From positions 1 through 33,039 of the forward strand of contig JANXHP010000114.1 of NCBI GenBank assembly GCA_024958795.1: DNA of 33,039 bases, written 5' to 3'. Positions within the stretch are counted from its first letter, which is position 1; the number at the start of each line of letters is the position of its first letter. Shown here piece after piece: positions 26,316 to 33,039 of the stretch. The position numbers and the translations under genes were made by a program. The stretch is from Candidatus Poseidoniaceae archaeon. Lineage in GTDB: Archaea > Thermoplasmatota > Poseidoniia > Poseidoniales > Poseidoniaceae. The notes under the pieces were generated by a model, which searched no databases, had not been told where the DNA came from, and saw only the letters and a list, made by a program, of their open reading frames with translations.

Positions 26316-26411
26316 ATCAAAAGGGCGTTGCACCAACCATTTCAATGATTGTAATTAATTTCTATCAATCTATCAGCAAAGGATAAATGATGATGTTTCA
26401 GATTTTCAATT

Positions 26412-26522
26412 TCACCAAAGTGGCCACTTGAACATAGTGAATACTAAGCACAATACTGCGATTCCAAAAAAGATAAAATACAAATTTTGAGGCGGGTCAT
26501 TGGATTCATTTTCCTCAGACAT
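26412..26522 (-). CDS. Very small single-helix membrane protein
   Basis: A 36-residue frame: a charged N-terminus (MSEENESNDPP), then one hydrophobic helix (YFIFFGIAVLCLVFTMF) and a short WPLW end. AGTGAACT lies seven or so bases before the ATG. It fills part of the gap between the kinase-like gene and asnB, both on the same strand. The clean acidic-then-hydrophobic layout resembles real small membrane proteins, but with so few residues chance is possible. No family is recognised. Confidence 0.45.
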   Translation of the reverse strand: MSEENESNDPPQNLYFIFFGIAVLCLVFTMFKWPLW

Positions 26523-26597
26523 AATAGTTCACTATTCCAAAGGGGAGAGCAACCACCATTTCAACATATTGAGAGATATGTATGACTTTTTGCCGAA

Positions 26598-27230
26598 TCA
26601 TAGTAGGCCAATAAATGGGTCGAGCAATAGAATTGCACATAATGGAATTAGAACCATTGTTGCATTATCATCAATCCAACGTAAACGAGGCCATTCACTT
26701 ATCATACACAACGGTGCCATCAATGGAACTAACCACAAAGGTGTTGAAAAGAAATTCCAGCAAGCTAACCAAATAATAGCAATGGCTATTGTTGAAAATA
26801 TCATTACCTGCTTATCCTCAAATCCTTTTCTTCGCAACTCACCCATCAAAGGATCACCTAATGATAATGAGAGTACAATCGGCCACAGATATTCCTCTGT
26901 AGGCACCATCAACACTGCTAATCCGATTCCAATCGCGCCCCATCCTAATGCAGATACTTGATGAGCTTCATATTCTCTTTGTCCAAAGATAGTTATTGAA
27001 AACTTCAATCTAATAGCCTCGGCGACAATTATCATCAACACGATTGCAGAAACAAATTGTGGAAGATTCAAGCCCACCATTTCTGCACATTTTTCTCCAA
27101 ACTCAAAATAAATAAATGGGATGAAAGATAATCCTAAATGAATCCCTCTTCGCAAAACATGGCCATATATCCCTCCCTTTGATTGTTCAATCGGGTCTGT
27201 CATCTCTACTTGTCCACTATTTCCGTCCAT
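26598..27230 (-). CDS. Dolichol/phytol kinase-like (CTP-dependent) membrane protein
   Basis: 210 residues from the ATG at 27230. A GTG nine bases upstream is part of the ribosome site GGTGA, so the ATG is preferred. About six to seven hydrophobic helices. Three features match the polyprenol kinase family of dolichol, phytol and diacylglycerol kinases that use CTP: RRGIHLG near the N-terminus, SLGDPLMGELRRKG in the middle (family G-D-x-x-A-x-x-x-G-R), and WIDDNATMVLIPL near the end (family DDN-x-x-x-P-L). In an archaeon this could phosphorylate dolichol for N-glycosylation or recycle isoprenoid alcohols; the substrate cannot be told from the sequence. It follows meaB by 16 bases and is probably co-transcribed. 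Confidence 0.65.
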   Translation of the reverse strand: MDGNSGQVEMTDPIEQSKGGIYGHVLRRGIHLGLSFIPFIYFEFGEKCAEMVGLNLPQFVSAIVLMIIVAEAIRLKFSITIFGQREYEAHQVSALGWGAIGIGLAVLMVPTEEYLWPIVLSLSLGDPLMGELRRKGFEDKQVMIFSTIAIAIIWLACWNFFSTPLWLVPLMAPLCMISEWPRLRWIDDNATMVLIPLCAILLLDPFIGLL

Positions 27231-27246
27231 AATTTTCACCTATCAC

Positions 27247-28152
27247 TCAATTATTTAATTTGTTCAATGCCTCATCAATATCTATAGAACCAGATGCTAA
27301 TGACGATAATACTGATTCCAATTGTGCATTTTGTAATAATTTTTGCTCCAATCCAGCCAATAATCGTTCACGCCATCTAGCCTTTGAAGAGCGCCCTGTT
27401 GATTGCAAATTAAGCAACACATCTGATGCATATTGGCAACCATCTCCTGTCAATGCACTAGTCAGTAATACCGGTGGAGACTTGCCATCACCTAACTCAA
27501 ATGATTCCTTAATTTCATCTGCATGCTTTCTCGCACCAACCATATCGGATTTGTTTACAATAACAGCATCTGCCAATTCTAACAATCCAGCCTTTTCTGC
27601 CTGTATCCCATCTCCTCTTGCCGGACCCTCAACGACTACTATTCTGTCTGCTATTGCTGCACATCTAACTTCTGACTGCCCTGCACCAACAGTTTCAACC
27701 AACACTTTATTCCAGCCAAGTGCTAACAGTAATTTTGCCATATCAGAAATAACAACTGGAACACTACTAGATGATTTACGAGTTGCAATAGAACGAACAT
27801 AAACCATGTCTTTCAGCATTCTATCATCGACTACAGATAGCCGGACTCTATCACCAAGTAATGCTCCACCAGTTCTTGAGGAGGAGGGGTCAACTGCGAG
27901 TAAAGCGATCTTTTTACCTTGACTTGCCCACTGCGAAATTATTTTGTCCACAAAACATGATTTGCCGACACCAGGGGCGCCTGTAATGGCCATTATTCTC
28001 CAACTTGAATCATTAGAGTTGTCGCTATTTATTTCACCAATAATTGAAAGCGCATTCACAATATCTAATGTATTATTTTCAAGTGCTGATAATGTCCGTG
28101 CTAATGACCTGCGGCAACCGTCTTTTGCGGCCAGCACAACATCGGCATTCAC
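27247..28152 (-). CDS. meaB: MeaB/ArgK-type GTPase, chaperone of methylmalonyl-CoA mutase
   Basis: 301 residues. GTPase motifs are complete: P-loop GAPGVGKS (58-65), VDPSSSRTGGALLGDRVRL, ETVGAGQSE and the base-recognition NKSD. This is the G3E-family protein that loads and protects the B12 cofactor of methylmalonyl-CoA mutase (older names ArgK or LAO/AO transport ATPase are misleading). It lies immediately downstream of the mutase B12-binding subunit gene, with its ATG directly after that stop codon, which fits the role. The C-terminus is helical, for dimer contact. Confidence 0.95.
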   Translation of the reverse strand: MNADVVLAAKDGCRRSLARTLSALENNTLDIVNALSIIGEINSDNSNDSSWRIMAITGAPGVGKSCFVDKIISQWASQGKKIALLAVDPSSSRTGGALLGDRVRLSVVDDRMLKDMVYVRSIATRKSSSSVPVVISDMAKLLLALGWNKVLVETVGAGQSEVRCAAIADRIVVVEGPARGDGIQAEKAGLLELADAVIVNKSDMVGARKHADEIKESFELGDGKSPPVLLTSALTGDGCQYASDVLLNLQSTGRSSKARWRERLLAGLEQKLLQNAQLESVLSSLASGSIDIDEALNKLNN

Positions 28153-28596
28153 TCAATCACCCTGCCAATACCAATCATTAGATTCTCCAACACCAACTCC
28201 ATCCATTTCAGTTGCAACTTCAATAAATCGGAGTATTTCTGAAGTAGAAGTTCCTGGACCAAAAATTGCTTTGATACCACAGGTGTAAAGGGCTTGTCTA
28301 TCGGTTGATGGAATAATTCCTCCACCAAATACGACAACATCATTCAATCCAGCTTGACGGAGTTCTTCACAAACTTTAGGAAATAAATGACTATGTGCTC
28401 CAGAAAGTGATGATAGGCCAAGGAATGATGCATCCTCATCACGTACAGTTTCAACAATTTGACTCGCAGTTCTACGCAAGCCAGTATAGATCACTTCGTG
28501 ACCCGCATCCCTCAATGCCCTAGCCACAACCTTAGCCCCACGGTCATGTCCATCTAGACCCGGTTTTGCAACTACTACGCGAATCATTGCACCCAT
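28153..28596 (-). CDS. Methylmalonyl-CoA mutase, B12-binding (small) subunit
   Basis: 147 residues, the length of a stand-alone cobalamin-binding subunit. DGHDRG with the cobalt-coordinating histidine at H17 is clear, followed by GLSSLSGAH and VVFGGGIIP, the other parts of the B12 pocket. With a separate catalytic subunit (not in the window), it converts methylmalonyl-CoA to succinyl-CoA. The start could also be the second ATG at 28587. It heads the operon with meaB and the kinase-like gene, and is divergent from the carboxylase genes that make its substrate. Confidence 0.93.
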   Translation of the reverse strand: MGAMIRVVVAKPGLDGHDRGAKVVARALRDAGHEVIYTGLRRTASQIVETVRDEDASFLGLSSLSGAHSHLFPKVCEELRQAGLNDVVVFGGGIIPSTDRQALYTCGIKAIFGPGTSTSEILRFIEVATEMDGVGVGESNDWYWQGD

Positions 28597-28638
28597 GTCA
28601 AAACCGAGTAGGACTTAGCCTATCAACAAAACCCATCC

Positions 28639-28646
28639 AATATATG
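28639..28646 (-). promoter_or_regulatory. Candidate TATA box for the mutase/meaB operon
   Basis: The minus strand reads CATATATT here, about 45 bases before the ATG at 28596. The spacer 28597-28767 serves divergent units; on the plus strand GATAATAAAC near 28670 is the best promoter candidate for the carboxylase genes. GGAGGG at 28733-28738 is too far from either possible start to be an ordinary ribosome site. Confidence 0.35.
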
Positions 28647-28767
28647 TAATTACAGTAATTTTGGTGTAGATAATAAACTTGCAAATCATCGCTTCAGGCC
28701 AGATAGTAACCACTTTTTGTAGCAACGCATAAGGAGGGAGTTTTCTTAGAGATATTTGGCGAAGCCT

Positions 28768-30321
28768 ATGTCATCCACTGAGGAAAGACTCAAGGACCTG
28801 CGAAACCGCAAGGCAAGAAGTGAAGCAGGTGGTGGCCAAGCACGTGTTGATTCTCAACATAATCGTGGTAAAATGACTGCTCGTGAACGCATGGAATTAC
28901 TTCTAGACGAAGGTTCATTCCAAGAAATGGATTCTCTTGTTGAACATCGCTGCAAGGATTTTGGAATGGATAAAAATATTATTCCTGGTGACGGTGTTGT
29001 AACCGGGCATGGAACAATAAATGGGCGAGAAGTGTTTGCTTTTGCTCAAGATTTCACTGTTTATGGTGGGTCACTTGGAGAAATGCATGGATTGAAAATT
29101 TGTAAAGTCTTAGACATGGCTCTGAAAACGGGTAGACCCGTTATTGGAATGAATGATTCTGGAGGAGCCAGAATACAAGAAGGAGTTGCGAGTCTTGGGA
29201 GTTATGCAGAAATTTTCTTCCGCAACGTAAGGTCTTCAGGAGTTATTCCACAGATTTCAGTAATTATGGGTCCATGTGCTGGTGGTGCAGTTTATTCTCC
29301 AGCCATTACTGACTTCGTCATCATGGTTGACCAAACTGCACACATGTTCATCACTGGCCCTGAAGTAATCAAGACAGTGACAAATGAAGAGGTTTCTTTT
29401 GAGGACCTCGGTGGCGCTATGACACATGGCAGTAAATCTGGAGTATCTCACTTCACTGCAGGAAATGATGAGGAAGCAATACATCTTGCAAGAGAATTGA
29501 CTGATTTATTCCCACAAAATAATATGGAAAAGCCTCCGATAAGAAAGACTTCAGATCCAAAGGATAGAAAATGCGAAAAACTGGATACTATCATTCCTGA
29601 TGAAACCAATAAACCATACGATGTTATTGATGTAATCAATGAAATCCTTGACGATGGGGCATTCTTGGAAGTTCAAGCAGATTGGGCAAAGAATATCGTA
29701 ATTGGATTTGGGCATTTAGGCGGTAACACAGTTGGAGTCGTTGCAAATCAACCAAAATTCCTTGCTGGTTGCTTGGATATTGATGCCAGTGATAAAGCTG
29801 CAAGATTTGTCCGTTTTTGTGACTCCTTTAATATTCCAATATTAACTTTAGAAGACGTACCTGGATTCTTACCTGGTACAAGTCAAGAATGGGGTGGTAT
29901 CATTCGCCACGGAGCAAAATTATTGTACGCATATGCAGAGGCTACTGTGCCGTTGTTGACGGTTATTTTGAGAAAGGCATACGGTGGAGCATATGATGTG
30001 ATGTCCAGCAAACATATTCGAGGAGACTACAATGTCGCGTGGCCAAATGCAGAACTTGCAGTAATGGGGGCAGAAGGTGCTGTTGAAATAATTCATCGGC
30101 GAAGGATTGCAAACTCACGAAACGCGGAAGAAGAAAGGACACGATTAACTGAAGATTTTAATGAAAAATTCGCAAATCCCTACAAGGCAGCATCACTGGG
30201 ATATCTAGACGATGTAATCGAACCAAGCGAAACACGAAGTAAGTTGATTCGTTCTCTAGAAATGCTGATGGATAAAGAAGAATTAAGGCCAGCAAGAAAG
30301 CATGGAAATATTCCACTATGA
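28768..30321 (+). CDS. pccB: Acyl-CoA carboxylase carboxyltransferase subunit (propionyl-CoA type)
   Basis: About 517 residues from the ATG at 28768; a TTG at 28756 is also possible, and an in-frame stop at 28747 rules out anything earlier. The N-terminal carboxyltransferase half has [12 protein letters not shown] and [12 protein letters not shown], and the C-terminal half has [19 protein letters not shown] and [14 protein letters not shown]. Both form the oxyanion holes that move carboxyl from biotin to the acyl-CoA. The Asp in AYDVM is at the position linked to propionyl-CoA preference in characterised actinobacterial enzymes. With the mutase genes next door, propionyl-CoA to methylmalonyl-CoA is the likely reaction. 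The biotin carboxylase subunit is not in this window. Confidence 0.93.
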   Translation: MSSTEERLKDLRNRKARSEAGGGQARVDSQHNRGKMTARERMELLLDEGSFQEMDSLVEHRCKDFGMDKNIIPGDGVVTGHGTINGREVFAFAQDFTVYGGSLGEMHGLKICKVLDMALKTGRPVIGMNDSGGARIQEGVASLGSYAEIFFRNVRSSGVIPQISVIMGPCAGGAVYSPAITDFVIMVDQTAHMFITGPEVIKTVTNEEVSFEDLGGAMTHGSKSGVSHFTAGNDEEAIHLARELTDLFPQNNMEKPPIRKTSDPKDRKCEKLDTIIPDETNKPYDVIDVINEILDDGAFLEVQADWAKNIVIGFGHLGGNTVGVVANQPKFLAGCLDIDASDKAARFVRFCDSFNIPILTLEDVPGFLPGTSQEWGGIIRHGAKLLYAYAEATVPLLTVILRKAYGGAYDVMSSKHIRGDYNVAWPNAELAVMGAEGAVEIIHRRRIANSRNAEEERTRLTEDFNEKFANPYKAASLGYLDDVIEPSETRSKLIRSLEMLMDKEELRPARKHGNIPL

Positions 30322-30330
30322 GGTGATGTA

Positions 30331-30525
30331 ATGGGGGAAAAGGACGAACAAACTCTCAGAATGGCAGCGATTGCCGGAGTTTTGGCAATGCTTCAATCCC
30401 AGGGAGAAGATCCTGCACAAATAGCACGAAATCCAGGTATGGCTTGGTCACAAGACCATAGAAGGATGCTTTCTGGAAAATCTTCATTGATAAATTACCG
30501 AGCTAGTCGCTCACCTTGGAAGTGA
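30331..30525 (+). CDS. Small protein of the carboxylase operon (possible small subunit)
   Basis: 64 residues between the carboxyltransferase and the biotin carrier, with GAGGTGATGTA before the ATG, so it is translated. It starts with a helix (RMAAIAGVLAMLQSQG) and ends with a basic tail containing Trp (WSQDHRRM, SPWK). Many acyl-CoA carboxylase clusters have a small gene of this shape (an Ala/Ile-rich helix, then a Trp- and Arg-rich end) between the same two partners, so a small subunit linking the enzyme parts is likely. Sequence identity is too low by eye to name it. Confidence 0.7.
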   Translation: MGEKDEQTLRMAAIAGVLAMLQSQGEDPAQIARNPGMAWSQDHRRMLSGKSSLINYRASRSPWK

Positions 30526-30529
30526 AATA

Positions 30530-30940
30530 ATGTCTGAAACAAGAAAAGTCATTATTGATGGAACTGAATTTGAAGTTTTAATTGAAGGCGAAGGGACTAC
30601 TTTTTCTGCAACTGTTGAGGGTAAAACATTTGAGATCCAAATTCCTGATGCAGCACCTATGGCCAAGAAAAAGCGTAGTGCGGGTGGAAAGAAGAAGAAA
30701 TCCGGAACCGTTACTTCTAGTATTCCTGGGAAAATTGTCACAGTAGAAGTTAATCAAGGAGACGAGGTTACTGAAGGACAGGTAGTATTGATTTTAGAAG
30801 CAATGAAAATGCAGAATGAAGTTCAAGCACCAATTTCTGGAACTGTAATTTCAGTAAATGTTTCTGAAGGAGACGCTATTGAAGCAAATATTCCTCTTCT
30901 TGTGATTGAACCTGCAGTTAGTGGTGAAGATTCTGAATGA
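30530..30940 (+). CDS. Biotin carboxyl carrier protein
   Basis: 136 residues. The C-terminal 75 are a biotinyl domain with EAMKM at 90-94; K93 is the biotin site. Two glycine turns (SSIPGKIV and APISGTVI) flank it as usual. The N-terminal 40 residues form a small beta domain. The linker (about 45-58) is lysine-rich (KKKRSAGGKKKKSG) instead of the more common Ala/Pro linker. The carrier moves carboxyl from biotin carboxylase to the carboxyltransferase encoded upstream, and is the expected substrate of the biotin ligase at 10014. The start is four bases after the small gene. Confidence 0.95.
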   Translation: MSETRKVIIDGTEFEVLIEGEGTTFSATVEGKTFEIQIPDAAPMAKKKRSAGGKKKKSGTVTSSIPGKIVTVEVNQGDEVTEGQVVLILEAMKMQNEVQAPISGTVISVNVSEGDAIEANIPLLVIEPAVSGEDSE

Positions 30941-31039
30941 ATCTCTTTCAATATCTAACATACCTTTCTAGTGGAAATGGTGGTGTTTTTTGTGATGTTG
31001 ATGCGATAGTTAAAGTGGGTCCTGTGTTCACGCTATACC

Positions 31040-31279
31040 ATGGCGGAGGCGGCAGTCTGTGATTTACCCGGTTGTGGAGATGAGGGTGAAATTGTTTCAC
31101 GACTTTCCCCTGAAGGATATCTCGTTGCTACCGGAAAAAAGGCCTATTCGTTTAGGGAAGCATACCGTCGTTTCCACTACTGTCAAAATCATCATGATGA
31201 ATTGATGGGTGGAGTATGGTCAAGAGTTAGAACTCCTGATGATAAAAAAGAAGGGCATGTTGCACCTACTGCGATTTAA
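31040..31279 (+). CDS. Small Cys/His protein, possible zinc binder
   Basis: 79 residues. CDLPGCGDEG near the start and HYCQNHHDEL in the middle give three cysteines and three histidines (C7, C12, then H-x-C-x-x-H-H) that could hold one zinc ion; an aromatic-rich helix (YSFREAYRRFHY) lies just before the second group. No known family is recognised. The ATG has no ribosome site; ATAGTTAAA at 31006-31014 is at a plausible distance for a leaderless transcript. It follows the carboxylase operon by 100 bases, a spacer with a short T run (30986-30991) and nothing else notable. Confidence 0.65.
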   Translation: MAEAAVCDLPGCGDEGEIVSRLSPEGYLVATGKKAYSFREAYRRFHYCQNHHDELMGGVWSRVRTPDDKKEGHVAPTAI

Positions 31280-31316
31280 TATTAGCAAAATTGCTATTGA
31301 TGCAAGATACATGAAT

Positions 31317-31325
31317 ATGATAAAG
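31317..31325 (+). promoter_or_regulatory. Candidate TATA box for the secreted PPC-domain protein
   Basis: TGATAAAGT lies about 25 bases before the ATG at 31346, compatible with a leaderless transcript; no ribosome site is present. Confidence 0.25.
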
Positions 31326-31345
31326 TGGACGCCACTGCGTTGTTC

Positions 31346-33039
31346 ATGCGTGAATACGTTAAACCCGCCACTTCTGCGAATTTTAGACCAATATTTGTTG
31401 CTCTGTTAATGCTGATTAGTTCCTTGGCACTTATTGCCAGTCCTGTTCAAGCTACTGGACCAAATCAGAATGATATGGGCTCTGGCGGAGATTCTTCAGA
31501 CAATACTACTAATGCTGTAAATTACATATTTACTGGACACTTATCTGGAACTGGAGAGTTGGATATTAACGATGATCATGATTGGTTAAGAGTTAGTCTA
31601 AATTCTAATCAAGGCGTTACTATGAGACTCTCATTTAATTCCACTACTACACTACCAAATGGGACTACTACTGTAAATGATTTTGATTTAAGTCTGTATG
31701 ATAACACAAGCCAGAATCTAATCTCAAATAGTTGGCAAAGTAATCCGGAAATGGTTACTACAAATGGATCAACTGTTGCACATAATGGATTAGTTTACCT
31801 AGATATTAGCAGATATTCAGGTGTCGGTAGTTGGAGTTTAGATATTTGGAAGTTTGCTGTTAGTTCAGGAAATGGTACAGGTGGAAATGGAACTTCAGTA
31901 CCGGCAAATTGTGCTGGTAACAATACACTTTTGTCAGATATATTAGAACCAAATGATAGCCAAGCAACTGCTACACTAGCATCAGTTCTACCAGTTTCTT
32001 GCACAGGATTGAGTATTCACTCAACTACTGATGTGGATTATTTTGAGGTTCAAATGGTTGCTGGAGTTACATATTACGCAAATATTACATTCCTGCATAG
32101 CAATGGAGATATTGATTGTAGTTGGGAGACTGTTAGTGGTGGCTTTTTGGCTTCATCAGGCTCTGTTTCTGATAACGAAGCAATGTCTTATTCTTCAACA
32201 TCGAACCAAACCACATACATCCGAGTATACGGTTGGAGTAGTGCAATAAATACATACGATATTGATATCACAACCAGTAATCCTGGTGGTGGTCAAAGTA
32301 TGGAAAGCATTGATGTAACAACCACGGGTCTAACAACTGCAATGATTACCTTTAGCGGTCTAAGTGTTGGAAGTAATTACAATTATAATTATTCAAGTGC
32401 ACAAGTAATTCTAGATGGTTCTATCTCTTGGTCCACATCTACCAACGTTTCATTCAATGCTACAGCATCTATCATGACACACAATGTATCAGTATCCCAA
32501 CCTCAATATGTTGAATCTGAATACTATATTGTTTCATACTTCAAGGATTCAACAGGCGGCAACATTGCCTATGATGACGATTACACATACATAGAGATGG
32601 TAGAGGTTACTACTTCTTCTTCAACAACTGGAGAAATATCACTGACAAATTTATCCATTGGTACAGATTACTATCTAGAATGGTTTGTCGTTGACCAAGT
32701 CGTATTCGAGAACAGTTACAATGTTTCGATGGATGTGTATACTGCACTCAATGCATCTACTATTGACACTGATTACACATCTTTCAATGCAACAGCAACC
32801 TCATTAACTACTCAACTAAATTGGACTGGACCAACTACCTTGAATGACCACTTCTTCGCTGTAATTCTCTCTTACAATAATACAGCAACCAATCATAGCA
32901 CTGGTAGTGGGTGGATAGGTTTCCACGATGAGGAGTTCACTCCACAATTACCAACTCTACTAATCGATAGTCACTCAACAAGCAGTACATCTTCTACAAA
33001 TGATGTTTCTGTCAAAGGATATGATTTGATCACCGGTGA
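31346..33039 (+). CDS. Large secreted surface protein with PPC-like domains (C-terminus beyond window)
   Basis: 564 codons are open to the right edge with no stop. A signal peptide covers about 1-36 (FVALLMLISSLALIASPVQA). Residues 55-170 and 190-312 are two bacterial/archaeal pre-peptidase C-terminal (PPC)-like modules. The first contains DINDDHDWLRV; the second contains the typical EPNDS start, then DVDYFEVQMVAGVTYYANI, DNEAMSYSS and YIRVYG. Residues 313-564 form further Thr- and Ser-rich beta repeats (for example EISLTNLSIGTDYYLEWFVVDQ). Many N-x-S/T sites suggest N-glycosylation. PPC modules are found in secreted proteases and adhesins; no catalytic domain is visible in the part present. 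Function beyond surface location is unknown. Confidence 0.8.
   Translation, partial: MREYVKPATSANFRPIFVALLMLISSLALIASPVQATGPNQNDMGSGGDSSDNTTNAVNYIFTGHLSGTGELDINDDHDWLRVSLNSNQGVTMRLSFNSTTTLPNGTTTVNDFDLSLYDNTSQNLISNSWQSNPEMVTTNGSTVAHNGLVYLDISRYSGVGSWSLDIWKFAVSSGNGTGGNGTSVPANCAGNNTLLSDILEPNDSQATATLASVLPVSCTGLSIHSTTDVDYFEVQMVAGVTYYANITFLHSNGDIDCSWETVSGGFLASSGSVSDNEAMSYSSTSNQTTYIRVYGWSSAINTYDIDITTSNPGGGQSMESIDVTTTGLTTAMITFSGLSVGSNYNYNYSSAQVILDGSISWSTSTNVSFNATASIMTHNVSVSQPQYVESEYYIVSYFKDSTGGNIAYDDDYTYIEMVEVTTSSSTTGEISLTNLSIGTDYYLEWFVVDQVVFENSYNVSMDVYTALNASTIDTDYTSFNATATSLTTQLNWTGPTTLNDHFFAVILSYNNTATNHSTGSGWIGFHDEEFTPQLPTLLIDSHSTSSTSSTNDVSVKGYDLITG

Noticed and set aside
26500-26961. A 153-codon plus-strand open frame
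   Set aside because: It lies antisense to the kinase-like gene, which has clear family motifs, and its own translation has no domain pattern or ribosome site.
27260-27802. A 180-codon plus-strand open frame
   Set aside because: It is the shadow of meaB on the other strand; the composition (many Ser, Asn and Ala) is what the antisense of that gene gives.
28733-28738. GGAGGG as ribosome site of pccB
   Set aside because: It is about 18 bases from the TTG and 29 from the ATG, too far, and an in-frame stop at 28747 rules out a start closer to it.
30983-30995. T run after the biotin carrier gene as a terminator
   Set aside because: Only six T residues with no supporting hairpin; too common in this AT-rich sequence to call.
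1-33039. CRISPR arrays, insertion sequences, integrase genes or attachment sites
   Set aside because: No spaced direct repeats, transposase-like proteins or terminal inverted repeats were seen on reading either strand.

Overview
The window reads as an AT-rich archaeal genome segment. The RNA polymerase genes are archaeal in type and order (rpoH-rpoB-rpoA1-rpoA2-rpl30e) with a single unsplit rpoB. Many starts have GGTGA or GGAGG ribosome sites, others look leaderless with a TATA-like box about 26-30 nt upstream, and the tRNA gene does not encode CCA. Together with a propionyl-CoA/methylmalonyl-CoA module and a Rieske/cytochrome b operon, this suggests a heterotrophic marine euryarchaeon of the Thermoplasmata side, possibly Marine Group II (Poseidoniales). 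That placement is inference; no database search was run.

Layout. 1-9808 (minus strand): tRNA-Lys(UUU), then rpoH, rpoB, rpoA1, rpoA2 and rpl30e, tightly packed, and the start of an unknown membrane protein. 9809-10013: an unusually GC-rich spacer with several hairpins. 10014-15315: a methyltransferase/biotin protein ligase fusion, two small minus-strand genes (one membrane protein, one RNase P Pop5-like), a polytopic membrane protein, a divergent FtsZ-family protein and a TPR protein. 15419-22753 (plus strand): an eight-gene respiratory operon with a CxCH-containing exported protein, a small membrane protein, a Tat-type Rieske protein, a cytochrome b6-like protein, a 937-residue fusion of the cytochrome b C-terminal half to an HdrD-like iron-sulfur/CCG module, two more membrane proteins and a 2x[4Fe-4S] ferredoxin. 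22781-26522: a methylguanine-DNA methyltransferase, a bacterial-type glutamate-cysteine ligase overlapping asparagine synthetase B, and a 36-residue one-helix protein. 26598-28596 (minus): a dolichol/phytol kinase-like protein, MeaB and the methylmalonyl-CoA mutase B12 subunit. 28768-30940 (plus): carboxyltransferase, a small subunit-like protein and biotin carrier protein. 31040-33039: a small Cys/His protein and the start of a large secreted PPC-domain protein.

How the genes fit together. The biotin ligase half of the fusion at 10014 is the expected modifier of the biotin carrier at 30530. The carboxylase makes methylmalonyl-CoA, which the mutase (B12 subunit here, catalytic subunit elsewhere) turns into succinyl-CoA, with MeaB as its chaperone. 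The respiratory operon would oxidise quinol through a b6f-type core. Its unusual feature is a cytoplasmic HdrD-like electron-transfer module covalently joined to the Qo-site half of cytochrome b and co-transcribed with a ferredoxin. I consider this the most interesting system in the window. A second strong observation is that RNA polymerase subunits RpoH and RpoA'' carry the same extra N-terminal domain.
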